Position numbers and translations under genes: made by a program. Under the pieces are notes generated by a model. It ran no database searches and had not been told where the DNA came from. It was given only the letters and a program-made list of their open reading frames with translations. Shown here one piece after another: positions 1 to 14,000 of a stretch of DNA of 64,000 nucleotides. The DNA lies in assembly GCF_027744825.2 (NCBI RefSeq), contig NW_026527058.1, positions 310,001-374,000 on the forward strand, given 5' to 3'. The DNA is from Synchiropus splendidus. Its lineage: Eukaryota > Chordata > Actinopteri > Syngnathiformes > Callionymidae. The number at the start of each line of letters is the position of its first letter. Within the stretch, counting starts at the first letter, position 1.

Positions 1-2823
1 TTTTAACCTCCCACTATAGCAGAAAGGGTCTTTCTAGTAGTTGCACATCAAATCTAAGCTGTCGAAAGTGTTTTTCCAAAGTCATCAACATTTTTATGTT
101 TGGCGTTTCGGGATCGACCTTATCTCCGGCTGAAAACGCGTTTTCTGCATTGTGCCATAACTTTGCAGGGAAGCTTCAGAACATGAAAATTTCACCTCCC
201 ACTAAAGCAGAAAAGGTCATTCTAGTAGTTGCACATCATATCTAAGCTGTCTGAAGTGTTTTTCCAAAGTCATCAACATTTTTACGTTAGGCGTTTCGGA
301 ACCCACCTTATCTCAGGCTGAAAACGCGTTTTCTGCATTGTGCCATCACTTTGCAGGGAAACTTCAGAACACGAAATTTTGACCTCCCACTATATCAGAA
401 AGGGTCTTTCTAGTAGTTGCACATCAAATCTAAGCAGTCTGAAGTGTTTTCCCAAAGTTATCAACATTTTTATATTTGGCGTTCCGGAATTGACCTTATC
501 TCAGGCTGAAAACGCGTTTTACGTATTGTGCCATAACTTTGCAGGGAAGCTTCAGAACAGCGAATTTTCAACTCCCACTGTAGCAGAAAGGGTCTTTCTA
601 GTAGTTGCACATCAAATCTAAGCTGTCTGAAGTGTTTTTCCAGTATTATCAACATTTTTATGTTTGGCGTTCCGGAATCAAGCTTATCTCAGGCTCTAAA
701 CGCTTTTTTTGCATTGTGCGATAACTTTGGAGGGAAGCTTCAGAACTTGAAATTTTAACCTCCCACTGTAGCAGAAAGGGTCTTTCTAGGAGTTGCACAT
801 CAAATCTAAGCTGTCTGAAGTGTTTTTTGAAAGTTTTCAACATTTTTATGTTTGCCGTTCCTGAATCGACCTTATCTCAGGCTGAAAACGCGATTTACGC
901 ATTCTGCCATAACTTTGCAGGGAATCTTCAGAACATAAAAATTTTATATCCCACTATAGCAGAAAGGGTCTTTCTAGTAATTGCAGATCAAATCTGAGCA
1001 GTCTGAAGAGTTTTTCCAAAGTTATCAACATTTTTATGTTTGGCATTACGGAAACAACCTTATCTCAGGCTGAAAACGTGTTTTCTGCATTGTGCCATAA
1101 CTTTGCAGGGAAGCTTCAGAACATGAAATTTTCACGTCCCATTATAGCAGAAAGGGTCTTTCTCATACTTGCACATCAAATCTAAGCTGTCTGAAGTGTA
1201 TTTCAAAAGTTTTCAACATTATTATATTTGGCGTTCCGGAATCGACCTCATCTCAGGCTGAAAATGCGTTTTCTGCATTGTGCCATAACTTTGCAGGGAA
1301 GCTTCAGAACATGAAATTTTCACATCCCACTATAGCAGAAAGGGTCTTTCTAGTAATTGCACATCAAATCTGAGCAGTCTGAAGTGTTTTTCCAAAGTTA
1401 TCAACATTTTTATGTTTGGCGTTCCGGAACTCTCCTTATCTCACGCTTAAAACGCGTTTTCTGCATTGTGCCATAACTTTGCAGGGAAGCTTTAGAACAT
1501 GAAATTTTCACCTGCCACTATAGCAGAAAGGGTTCTTCGAGTCGTTGCACATCAAATCTAACCTGTCTGAAGTGTTTTTCCGAAGTCATCAACATTCTTA
1601 TATTTGGCGTTCCGGAATCAACCTTATCTCAGGCTGAAAACGCGTTTTCTGCCTTGTGCCATCACTGTGCAGGAATGCTGCAGAATATGAAATTTTCAGC
1701 TCTCACTATAACAGACAGGGTCTTTCTCGTAGTTGCACATCAAATCTAAGCTGTCTGAAGTGTTTTTCCAAAGTCATCAACATTTTTATGTTTGGCGTTC
1801 CGGAACCCACCTTTTCTCAGGCTGAAAACGCGTATTCTGCGTTGTGCCATAACTTTGCTGGGAAGCTTCAGAACATAAAATTTTAACCTCCCACTATAGT
1901 ACAAAGGGTCTTTCTAGTAATTGCACATCAAATGTAAGCTGTCTGAAATGTTTTTCCAGAGTTATCAACATTCCTATGTTTGGCGTTCCGGAATCAACCT
2001 TATCTCAGGCTGAAAACGCATTTTCTGCATTGTGCCATCACTTTGCAGGAAAGCTGCAGAATATGAAATTTTCACCTCCCACTATAGCAGAAAGGGTCTT
2101 TCTAGTAGTTGCACACCAAATCGAAGCTGTTTGAAGTGTTTTTCCAAAGTTATCAACACTTTTATGTTTAGCGTTCCGGAATCGACCTTATCTCAGGCTG
2201 AAAACACGATTTAAGCATTCTGCCATAACTTTGCAGGGAAGCTTCAGATCATGAAATTTTCAAATCCCACTATAGCAGAAAGGGTCTTTCTAGTAGTTGC
2301 ACAACAAATCTAAGCTGTCTGAAGTGTTTTTCGAAAGTTATCAACATTTTTATGTTTGGCGTTCCGGAATCGACCTTATCTCTGGCTGAAAACGCGTTTT
2401 ACGCATTGTGCCATAACTTTGGAGGGAAGCTTCAGAACATCGAATTTTCACCACCCACTATATCAGAAAGGGTCTTTCTAGTAGTTGCACATCAAATCTA
2501 AGCTGTCTGAAGTGTTTTTCCAAAATTATCAACATTTTTATATTTGGCGTTCCGGAATTGACCTTATCTCAGGCTGAAAACGCGTTTTACGTATTGTGCC
2601 ATAACTTTGCAGGGAAGCTTCAGAACATCGAATTTTCACCACCCACTATATCAGAAAGGGTCTTTCTAGTAGTTGGACATCAAATCTAAGCAGTCTGAGG
2701 TGTTTTCTGGAAGTTATCAACATTTTTATGTTTGCCGTACCGGAATCGACCTTATCTCAGGCTGAAAACGCGTTTTCTGCATTGTGCCATAACTTTGCAG
2801 GGAAGCTTCAGAACATGAAATTT
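1..2823 (+). repeat. Satellite segment nearly identical to 50631-53453
   Basis: Base 1 corresponds to base 50631 (offset 50630) and the two stretches, about 15 monomers, stay aligned without any indel that I noticed. I saw only a few substitutions, for example G at 720 against C at 51350, and a C/T difference near 2375/53005. Identity ends near 2823/53453, where this copy continues with ordinary monomers and the other has an unusual AATCTTGCGCTAGAGC variant. Part of the same segment occurs a third time near 27181-28340 with more differences. The duplication starts at or before the window edge, so its full length is not visible. Confidence 0.9.
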
Positions 2824-3420
2824 TCACCTCCCACTATAGCAGAAAGGGTCTTTCTAGTAGTTGCACATCAAATCTAAGCTGTTTGAAGTGTTTTTCGAAA
2901 GTTATCAACATTTTTATGTTTGGCGTTCCGGAATCGACCTTATCACAGGCTGAAAACGCGCTTTGTGCATTGTGCCATAACTTCTCAGGGAAGCTTCAGA
3001 AAATGAAATTTTGACCTCCCACTATAGCAGAAAGGGTCTTTCTAGTAGTTGCACATCAAATATAAGCTGTCTGAAGTGTTTTTCCAAAGTTATCAACATT
3101 TTTATGTTTGGCGTTCGGGAATTGACCTTATCTCGGGCTGAAAACGCGTTTTCTGCAATGTGCCATCACTTTGCAGGGAAGCTTCAGAACAAGAAATTTT
3201 CACCTCCCACTATAGCAGAAAGGGTGTTTCTAGTAGTTGCACATCAAATCTAAGCTGTCTGAAATGTTTTTTCCAAAGTTATAAACATTTTTATGTTTGG
3301 CGTTCCCGAACCTTCCTTATCTCAGGCTGAAAACGCGTTTTCTGCATTGTGCCATAACTTTGCAGGGAAGCTTCAGAACATGAAATTTTCACCTCCCACT
3401 ATAGCAGAAAGGGTCTTTCT

Positions 3421-5510
3421 AGTAGTTGCACATCAAATCTAACCTGTCTGAAGTGTTTTTCCAAAGTTATCAACATTCTTATGTTTGGCGTTCCGGAATC
3501 AACCTTATCTCAGGCTGAAAACGCGTTTTCTGCATTGTGACATAACTTTGGAGGGAAACTTCAGAACATGAAATTTTCACCTCCAACTATAGCAGAAAGG
3601 TTCTTTCTAGTAGTTGCACATCAAATCTAAGCTGTTTGAAGTGTTTTTCCAAAGTTAACACCATTTTTATGTTTGGCGTTCCAGAAACAACCTTATCTCA
3701 GCCTGAAAACGCGTTTTACGCATTGTGCCATAACTTTGCAGGAAAGCTTCAGAACATGAAAATTTCAACTCCCACAATAGCAGAAAGGGTCTTTCTAGTA
3801 GTTGCACATCAAATCTAAGCTGTCTGAAGTGTTTTTCCAAAGTTGTCAACATTTTTATGTTTGGCTTTCCGGAATCGACCTTATCTCAGGCTGAAAACGC
3901 GTTTCCTGCATTGTGGCATAACTTTGCAGGGATGCTTCAGAACATGAAATTTTCACCTCCCACTATAGCGGAAAGGGTCTTTCTAGTAGTTGCACATCAA
4001 ATCTAACCTGTCTGAAGTGTTTTTCCAAAGTTATCAACATTCTTATGTTTGGCGTTCCGGAATCAACCTTATCTCAGGCTGAAAACGCGTTTTCTGCATT
4101 GTGACATAACTTTGGAGGGAAACTTCAGAACATGAAATTTTCACCTCCAACTATAGCAGAAAGGTTCTTTCTAGTAGTTGCACATCAAATCTAAGCTGTT
4201 TGAAGTGTTTTTCCAAAGTTAACACCATTTTTATGTTTGGCGTTCCAGAAACAACCTTATCTCAGCCTGAAAACGCGTTTTACATATTTTGCCATAACTT
4301 TGCAGGGAAGCTTCAGAACATGAAATTTTAACATCCCACTATAGCAGAAAGGGTCTTTCTAGTAGTTGCACATCAAATCTAAGCTGTCTGAAGTGTTTTT
4401 CCAAAGTTATCAACATTTTTATGTTTGGCGTTCGGGAATTGACCTTATCTCAGGCTGAAAACGTGTTTTACGCATTGTGCCATAACTTTACAGGGAAGCT
4501 TCAGAAAATGAAATTTTGACATCCCACTATAGCAGAAAGGTACTTTCGAGTAGTTGCACATCAAATCTGAGCCGTCTGAAATGTTTTTTCCAAAGTTATA
4601 AACATTTTTATGTTTGGCGTTCCCGAACCCTCCTTATCTCAGGCTGAAAACGCGTTTTCTGCATTGTGCCATAACTTTGCAGGGAAGCTTCAGAACATGA
4701 AATTTTCACCTCCCACTATAGCAGAAAGGGTCCTTCTAGTAGTTGCACATCAAATCTAACCTGTCTGAAGTGTTTTTCCAAAGTTATCAACATTCTTATG
4801 TTTGGCGTTCCAGAATCAACCTTATCTCAGGCTGAAAACGCGTTTTCAGCATTGTGCCATCACTTTGCAGGGAAGCTTCAGAACATGAAATTTTCACCTC
4901 CCACTATAGCAGAAAGTGTCTTTCTAGTAGTTGCACATCAAATCTAAGCTTTTTGAAGTGTTTTTCCAAAGTTATCAACATTTTTATGTTTGGCGTTCTG
5001 GAACCCACCTTATCTCAGGCTGAAAACGCATTTTCTGCATTGTGCCATAACTTTGCAAGGAGACTTCAGAACATGAAATTTTCTCCTCCCACTATAGCAG
5101 AAAGGGTATTTCTAGTAGTTGCATATCAAATCTAAGTTGTCTGAAGTGTTTTTCCAAAGTTATCAACATTCTTATGTTTGGCGTTCCGGAATCAACCTTA
5201 TCTCAGACAGAAAACATGTTTTCTGCATTGTGACATAACTTTGGAGGGAAACTTCAGAACATGAAATTTTCACCTCCAACTATAGCAGAAAGGTTCTTTC
5301 TAGTAGTTGCACATCAAATCTAAGCTGTTTGAAGTGTTTTTCCAAAGTTAACACCATTTTTATGTTTGGCGTTCCAGAAACAACCTTATCTCAGCCTGAA
5401 AACGCGTTTTACATATTTTGCCATAACTTTGCAGGGAAGCTTCAGAACATGAAATTTTAACATCCCACTATAGCAGAAAGGGTCTTTCCAGTAGTTGCAC
5501 ATCAAATCTA
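3421..5510 (+). repeat. Local 3-mer and 6-mer higher-order duplication in the satellite
   Basis: A variant run carrying ATTGTGACATAACTTTGGAG, CACCTCCAACTATAGCAG and AAAGTTAACACCATTTTTAT occurs from about 3421, again from about 3984 (offset 563, three monomers) and in part again from about 5230 (offset about 1129 from the second copy, six monomers). The shared variants over several hundred bases show block duplication, not independent mutation. The copies then diverge into different neighbouring monomers, as expected from unequal exchange. Confidence 0.75.
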
Positions 5511-7859
5511 AGCTGTCTGAAGTGTTTTTCCAAAGTTATCAACATTCTTATGTTTGGCGTTCCGGAATCAACCTTATCTCAGGCTGAAAACGCGTTTTCT
5601 GCATTGTGCCGTAACTTTGCAGGGAGACTTCAGAACATGAAATTTTTTCCTCCCACTATAGCAGAAAGGGTATTTCCAATAGTTGCACATCAAATCTAAG
5701 TTGTCTGAAGTGTTTTTCCAAAGTTATCAACATTCTTATGTTTGGCTTTCCAGAAACAACCTTATCTCAGGCTGGAAACGCGTTTTACGCAATTTGCCAT
5801 AACTTTGCAGGAATGCTTCAGAACATGAAATTTTCACTTCCCACTATAGCAGAAAGTGGCTTTCTAGTAGTTGCACATCAAATCTAAGCTGTCTGAAATG
5901 TTTTTCCATAGTTATCAACATTCTTATGTTTGGCGTTCCGGAATCAACCTTATCTCAGGCTGAAAACACGTTTTACGCATTGTGCCATAACTTTGCAGGA
6001 AAGCTTCAGAACATGAAATTTTCAACTCCCACTATAGCAGAAAGGGTCTTTCTAGTAGTTGCACATCAAATCTAAGCTGTCTCAAGTGTTTTTCCAAAGT
6101 TATCAATATTTTTATGTTTGGCGTTCCGGAATCGACCTTATCTCAGGCTGAAAACGCGTTTTCTGCATTGTGCCATAACTTTGCAGGGAAGCTTCAGAAC
6201 ATGAAATTTTCACCTCCCACTATAGCAGAATGTGGCTTTCTAGTAGTTGCACATCAAATCTAAGCTGTCTGTAGAGTTTTTCCTGAGTTATCAACATTTT
6301 TATGTTTGGCGTTCTGAAATCTACCTCATCTCAGGCTGAAAACGCGTTTTACGCATTGTGCCATAACTTTGCAGGGAAGCTTCAGAACATGATATTTTCA
6401 CCTCCCACTATAGCAGAAAGGGTCTTTCTAGTAGTTGCATATCAAATCTAAGCTGTCTGAAGTGTTTTTCGAAAGTTATCAACATTTTTATGTTTGGCGT
6501 TCCGGAATCGACCTTATCTCAGGATGAAGAATCGTTTTCTACATTGTCCCATAACTTTGCAGGGAAGCTTCAGAACATGGAATTCTGACCTCCCAATATG
6601 GCAGAAAGGGTCTTTCTAGTAGTTGCACATCAAATCTAAGCTGTCTCAAGTGTTTTTCCAAAGTTATCAATATTTTTATGTTTGGCGTTCCGGAATCGAC
6701 CTTATCTCAGGCTGAAAACGCGTTTCCTGCATTGTGGCATAACTTTGCAGGGAAGCTTTAGAACATGAAATTTTCACCTCCCACTTCAGCAGAAAGGGTA
6801 TTTCTAGTAGTTGCACATCAAAACTAAGCTGTCTGTAGAGTTTTTCCTGAGTTATCAACGTTTTTATGTTTGGCGTTCCGGAATCGACCTTATCTCAGGC
6901 TAAAAACGCGTTTTCTGCAATGTGCCATAACTTTGCAGGGAAGCTTCAGAACATGAAATTTTCAACTTCCACTATAGCAGAAAGGCTCTTTCCAGCAGTT
7001 GCACATCAAATCTAAGCTGTCTGAAGTGTTTTTCCAAAGTTATCAACATTTTTATGTTTGGCTTTCCGGAATCGACCTTATCTCAGGATGAAAAATCGTT
7101 TTCTGCATTGTCCCATAACTTTGCTGGGAAGCTTCAGAACATGAAATTTTCACCTCCTACTATAGCAGAAAGGGTCTTTCTAGTAGTTGCACATCAAATC
7201 TAAGCTGTCTGAAGTGTATTTCCAAAGTTATCAACATTTTTAGGATTGGCGTTGTGGAACCCACCTTATCTCAGGCTGAAAACGCGTTTTCTGCATTGTG
7301 CCATAACTTTGCAGGGAAGCTTCAGAACATGAAATTTTCACCTCCCACTATAGCAGAAAGGGTCTTTCTAGTAGTTGCACATCAAATCTAAGCTGTTTGA
7401 AGTGTTTTTCGAAAGTTATCAACATTTTTATGTTTGGCGTTCCGGAATCGACCTTATCACAGGCTGAAAACGCGCTTTGTGCATTGTGCCATAACTTCTC
7501 AGGGAAGCTTCAGAAAATGAAATTTTCACCTCCCACTATAGCAGAAAGGGTCTTTCTAGTAGTTGCACATCAAATATAAGCTGTCTGAAGTGTTTTTCCA
7601 AAGTTATCAACATTTTTATGTTTGGCGTTCGGGAATTGACCTTATCTCAGGCTGAAAACGTGTTTTACGCATTGTGCCACAACTTTGCAGGGAAGCTTCA
7701 GAACATGAAATTTTCACCTCCCACTATAGCAGAAAGGGTCTTTCTAGTAGTTGCACATCAAATATAAGTTGTCTGAAGTGTTTCTCGAAAACTAGCAACA
7801 TTTTTATGTTTGGCGTTCCGGAAACGACCTTATCTCGGGCTGAAAACCCGTTTTCTGCA

Positions 7860-10835
7860 TTGTGCCATAACTTTGCAAGGAAGCTTCAGAACATGAAATT
7901 TTCACATCCCACTATAGCATAAAGGGTCTTTCTAGTAGTTGCACTTCAAATCTAAGCTGTCTGAAATGTTTTTCCCAAAGTTATCAACATTTTTATGTTT
8001 GGCGTTCAGGAACCCACCTTACCTCAGGCTGAAAACGCGTTTTCTGCATTGTTCCTGAACTTTGCAGGGAAGCTTCAGAACATGAAAGTTTCAACTCCCA
8101 CTATAACAGACAGGGTCTATCTAGTAGTTGCACATCAAATCTAAGTTGTCTGAAGTGTTTTTCGAAAGCTATCAACATTTTTATGTTTGGCGTTCCGGAA
8201 ACGACCTTATCTCGGGCTGAAAACGCGTTTTCCGCATTGTGCCATAACTTTGCAGGGAACCTTCAGAACATGAAATTTTAACCTCCCACTGAAGCAGAAT
8301 GGGTCTTTCTAGTAGTTGCACATCAAATCTAAGCTGTCTGAAGTGATTTTCCAAAGTTATCAACATTTTTAAGTTTGGCGTTCCGGAACCCACCTTATCT
8401 CAGGCTGAAAACGTGTTTTCTGCATTGTGCCATAACTTTGCAGGGAAGCTTCAGAACATGAAATTTTAACCTCCCACTGTAGCAGAAAGGGTCTTTCTAG
8501 TAGTTGCACATCAAATCTAAGCTGTCTGAAATGTTTTTTCCAAAGTTATCAACATTTTTATGTTTGGCGTTCCGGAACCCTCATTATCTCTGGCTGAAAA
8601 CGCGCTTTGTGCATTGTGCCATAACTTCTCAGGGAAGCTTCAGAAAATGAAATTTTCACCTCCCACTATAGCAGAAAGGGTCTTTCTAGTAGTTGCACAT
8701 CAAATATAAGTTGTCTGAAGTGTTTCTCGAAAACTAGCAACATTTTTATGTTTGGCGTTCCGGAAACGACCTTATCTCGGGCTGAAAACGCGTTTTCTGC
8801 ATTGTGCCATAACTTTGCAGGGAAGCTTCAGAACATGAAATTTTCACCTCCCACTATAGCAGAAACGGTCTTTCTAGTCGTTGTACATCAAATCTAAGCT
8901 ATCTGAAGTTTTTTTCCAAAGTTATCAACATTTTTACGTTTGGCGCTCCGGAACCCACATTATCATAGGCTAAAAACGCGTTTTTTGCATTGTGCCATAA
9001 CTTTGCAAGGAAGCTTCAGAACATGAAATTTTCACATCCCACTATAGCATAAAGGGTCTTTCTAGTAGTTGCACTTCAAATCTAAGCTGTCTGAAATGTT
9101 TTTCCCAAAGTTATCAACATTTTTATGTTTGGCGTTCAGGAACCCACCTTACCTCAGGCTGAAAACGCGTTTTCTGCATTGTTCCTTAACTTTGCAGGGA
9201 AGCTTCAGAACATGAAAGTTTCAACTCCCACTATAACAGACAGGGTCTATCTAGTAGTTGCACATCAAATCGAAGTTGTCTGAAGTGTTTTTCGAAAGCT
9301 ATCAACATTTTTATGTTTGGCGTTCCGGAAACGACCTTATCTCGGGCTGAAAACGCGTTTTCCGCATTGTGCCATAACTTTGCAGGGAACCTTCAGAACA
9401 TGAAATTTTAACCTCCCACTGAAGCAGAATGGGTCTTTCTAGTAGTTGCACATCAAATCTAAGCTGTCTGAAGTGTTTTTCCAAAGTTATCAACATTTTT
9501 AAGTTTGGCGTTCCGGAACCCACCTTATCTCAGGCTGTAAACGCGTTTTACGCATTGTGCCATAACTTTGCATAAAGCTTCAGAACATGAAATTTTCACC
9601 TCCCACTATAGCAGAAAGGGTCTTTCTCGTAGTTGCACATCAAATCGAAGCTGTCTGATGTGTTTTTTGAAAGTTTTCAACATTTTTTTGTTTGGTGTTC
9701 CTGAATCGACCTTATCTCAGTCCGAAAACGCGTTTTCTGCATTGTGCCATCACTTTGCAGGGAAGCTTCAGAACAAGAAATTTTCACCTCCCACTATAGC
9801 AGAAAGGGTGTTTCTAGTAGTTGCACATCAAATCTAAGCTGTCTGAAATGTTTTTTCCAAAGTTATAAACATTTTTATGTTTGGCGTTCCCGAACCCTCC
9901 TTATCTCAGGCTGAAAACGCATTTTCTGCATTGTACCATAACTTTGCAGGGAAGCTTCAGAACATGAAATTTTCACCTCCCACTATAGCAGAAACGGTCT
10001 TTCTAGTCGTTGTACATCAAATCTAAGCTATCTGAAGTTTTTTTCCAAAGTTATCAACATTTTTACGTTTGGCGCTCCGGAACCCACATTATCATAGGCT
10101 AAAAACGCGTTTTTTGCATTGTGCCATAACTTTGCAAGGAAGCTTCAGAACATGAAATTTTCACATCCCACTATAGCATAAAGGGTCTTTCTAGTAGTTG
10201 CACTTCAAATCTAAGCTGTCTGACATGTTTTTCCCAAAGTTATCAACATTTTTATGTTTGGCGTTCAGGAACCCACCTTACCTCAGGCTGAAAACGCGTT
10301 TTCTGCATTGTTCCTGAACTTTGCAGGGAAGCTTCAGAACATGAAAGTTTCAACTCCCACTATAACAGACAGGGTCTATGTAGTAGTTGCACATCAAATC
10401 TAAGTTGTCTGAAGTGTTTTTCGAAAGCTATCAACATTTTTATGTTTGGCGTTCCGGAAACGACCTTATCTCGGGCTGAAAACACGTTTTCCGCATTGTG
10501 CCATAACTTTGCAGGGAACCTTCAGAACATGAAATTTTAACCTCCCACTGAAGCAGGATGGGTCTTTCTAGTAGTTGCACATCAAATCTAAGCTGTCTGA
10601 AGTGTTTTTCCAAAGTTATCAACATTTTTAAGTTTGGCGTTCCGGAACCCACCTTATCTCAGGCTGAAAACGTGTTTTCTGCATTGTGCCATAACTTTGC
10701 AGGGAAGCTTCAGAACATGAAATTTTAACCTCCCACTGTAGCAGAAAGGGTCTTTCTAGTAGTTGCACATCAAATCTAAGCTGTCTGAAATGTTTTTTCC
10801 AAAGTTATCAACATTTTTATGTTTGGCGTTCCGGA
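7860..10835 (+). repeat. 6-mer higher-order repeat, about 1129 bp, three partial copies
   Basis: Diagnostic variants recur at fixed spacing. CACATCCCACTATAGCATAA starts near 7903, 9033 and 10162. AGAAACGGTCTTTCTAGTCG starts at 8861 and 9990. A monomer with CTCGGGCTGAAAAC followed by CCTCCCACTGAAGCAG occurs near 8210, 9340 and 10470. The spacing of 1129-1130 bp is six monomers. The middle copy is interrupted near 9540-9840 by a differently derived pair of monomers containing TTTGCATAAAGCTTCAGA, so the block is a mosaic. Confidence 0.8.
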
Positions 10836-11089
10836 ATCAACCTTATCTCAGGCTGAAAACGCGTTTTACGCATTGTGCCATAACCTTGCAGGAAAGCTTC
10901 AGAACATGAAATTTTCAACTCCCACAATAGCAGAAATGGTCTTTCTAGTAGTTGCACATCAAATCTAAGCTGTCTGAAGTGTTTTTCCAAAGTTGTCAAC
11001 ATTTTTATGTCTGGCTTTCCGTAATCGACCTTATCTCAGCCTGAAAACGCGTTTCCTGCATTGTGGCATAACTTTGCAGGGAAGCTTCA

Positions 11090-14000
11090 GAACATGAAAT
11101 TTTCAACTCCCACTATAGCAGAAAGGCTTTTTCCAGTAGTTGCACATTAAATCTAAGCTGTCTGAAGTGTTTTTCCAAAGTTATCATATTTTTATGTTTG
11201 GCGTTCCGGAACCCACCTTATCTCAGGCTGTAAAAGCGTTTTCTGCATTGTGCCAAAACTTTGGAGGGAAGCTTCAGAACATGAAATTTTAACCTCCCAC
11301 TATAGCAGAAAGGGTCCTTCGAGTAGTTGCACATCAAATCTAACCTGTCTGAAGTGTTTTTCCAAAGTTATCAACATTTTTATGTCTGGCTTTCCGTAAT
11401 CGACCTTATCTCAGCCTGAAAACGCGTTTCCTGCATTGTGGCATAACTTTGCAGGGAAGCTTCAGAACATGAAATTTTCAACTCCCACTATAGCAGAAAG
11501 GCTTTTTCCAGTAGTTGCACATCAAATCTAAGCTGTCTGAAGTGTTTTTCCAAAGTTATCAACATTTTTATGTTTGGCTTTCTGGAATCGACCTTATCTC
11601 AGGCTGAAAACGCGTTTTCTGCATTGTGCCATAACTTTGCAGGGAAGCTTCAGAACATTAAATTTTCACCTCCCACTATAGCAGAAAGGGCTTTTCTAAT
11701 AGTTGCACATCAAATCTAAGCTGTTTGAAGTGTTTTTCCAAAGTTATCAACATTTTTATGTTTGGCGTTCCGGAACCCACCTTATCTCAGGCTGTAAAAG
11801 CGTTTTCTGCATTGTGCCATAACTTTGGAGGGAAGCTTCAGAACATGAAATTTTAACCTCTCACTATAGCAGAAAGGGTCCTTCGAGTAGTTGCACATCA
11901 AATCTAACCTGTCTGAAGTGTTTTTCCAAAGTTATCAACATTTTTTTGTTTGGCTTTCCGGAATCAACCTTATCTCAGGCTGAAAACGCGTTTTACGCAT
12001 TGTGCCATAACCTTGCAGGAAAGCTTCAGAACATGAAATTTTCACCTCCCACTATAGCAGAAAGGGTCTTTCTAGTAGTTGCACATCAAATCTAAGCTGT
12101 CTGAAGTGTTTTTCCAAAGTTATCATATTTTTATGTTTGGCGTTCCGTAATTGACCTTGTCTCATGCTGAAAACGCGTTTTCTGCATTGTGCCATAACTT
12201 TGCAGGGAAGCTTCAGAACATGAAATTTTCAACTCCCACTATAGCAGAAAGGCTTTTTCCAGTAGTTGCACATCAAATCTAAGCTGTCTGAAGTGTTTTT
12301 CCAAAGTTATCAACATTTTTATGTTTGGCTTTCCGGAATCGACCTTATCTCAGGCTGAAAACGCGTTTTCTGCATTGTGCCATAACTTTGCAGGGAAGCT
12401 TCAGAACATTAAATTTTCACCTCCCACTATAGCAGAAAGGGCTTTTCTAATAGTTGCACATCAAATCTAAGCTGTTTGAAGTGTTTTTCCAAAGTTATCA
12501 ACATTTTTATGTTTGGCGTTCCGGAACCCACCTTATCTCAGGCTGTAAAAGCGTTTTCTGCATTGTGCCATAACTTTGGAGGGAAGCTTCAGAACATGAA
12601 ATTTTAACCTCCCACTATAGCAGAAAGGGTCCTTCGAGTAGTTGCACATCAAATCTAACCTGTCTGAAGTGTTTTTCCAAAGTTATCAACATTCTTATGT
12701 TTGGCGTTCCAGAATCAACCTTATCTCAGGCTGAAAACGCGTTTTCAGCATTGTGCCATCACTTTGCAGGGAAGCTTCAGAATATGAAATTTTCACCTCC
12801 CACTATAGCAGAAAGGGTCTTTCTAGTAGTTGCACATCAAATCTAAGCTTTTTGAAGTGTTTTTCCAAAGACAATACCATTTTTATGTTTGGCGTTCCAG
12901 AAACAACCTTATCTCAGGTTGAAAACGCTTTTTACGCAATTTGCCCTAACTTTGCAGGAAAGCTTCAGAACATGAAATTTTCACCTCCCATGACAGCAGA
13001 AAGTGTCTTTCTAGTAGTTGCACATCAAATCTAAGCTGTCTGAAGTGTTTTTCCAAAGTTATCAACATTTTTATGTTTGGCGTTCCGGAACCCACCATAT
13101 CTCACTCTGTAAGCGTGTTTTCTGCATTGTGCCATAACTTTGCAGGGAAGCTTCAGAACATGACATTTAAACATCCCACTATGGCAGAAAAGGTCATTCT
13201 AGTAGTTGCACATCAAATCTAAGCTGTCTTGAAGTGTTTTTCTACAGTTATCAACATTTTTATGTTTGGCGTTCCGGAACCCACCTTATCTCAGCCTGAA
13301 AACGCGTTTTACATATTTTGCCATAACTTTGCAGGGAAGCTTCAGAACATGAAATTTTAACATCCCACTATAGCAGAAAGGGTATTTCTAGTAGTTGCAC
13401 ATCACAACTAAGCTGTCTGAAGTGTTTTTCGAAAGTTATCAACACTTTTATCTTTGGCGTTCCGAAACCCACCTTATCTCAGGCTGTAAACGCGTTTTAC
13501 GCATTGTGCCATAACTTTGCATAAAGCTTCAGAACATGAAATTTTCACCTCCCACTATAGCAGAAAGGGTCTTTCTAGTAGTTGCACTTCAAATCTAAGC
13601 TGTCTGAAGTGTTTTTCGAAAGTTATCAACATTTTTATGTTTGGCGTTCCAGAATCCACCTTATCTCAGGCTGAACACCCCGTTTTCTGCATTGTGCCAT
13701 AACTTTGCAGGGATGCATCAGAAAATGACATTTTAAAGTTCCACAATAGCAGAAAAGGTCTTTATAGTAGTTGCACATCAAATCTAAGCTGTCTGAAGTG
13801 TTTTTCCAAAGTTATTAACACTTTTATGTTTGGCGTTCCGGAACCCACCTTATCTCAGGCTGAAAACGCGTTTAACGCATTGTTCCATAACTTTGCAGGG
13901 AAGCTTCAGAACATGACATTTTCACCTCCCACAATGGCAGAAAGGGTCTTTCTAGTAGTTGCACATCAAATCTAAGCTGTCTGAAGTGTTTTTCCAAAAT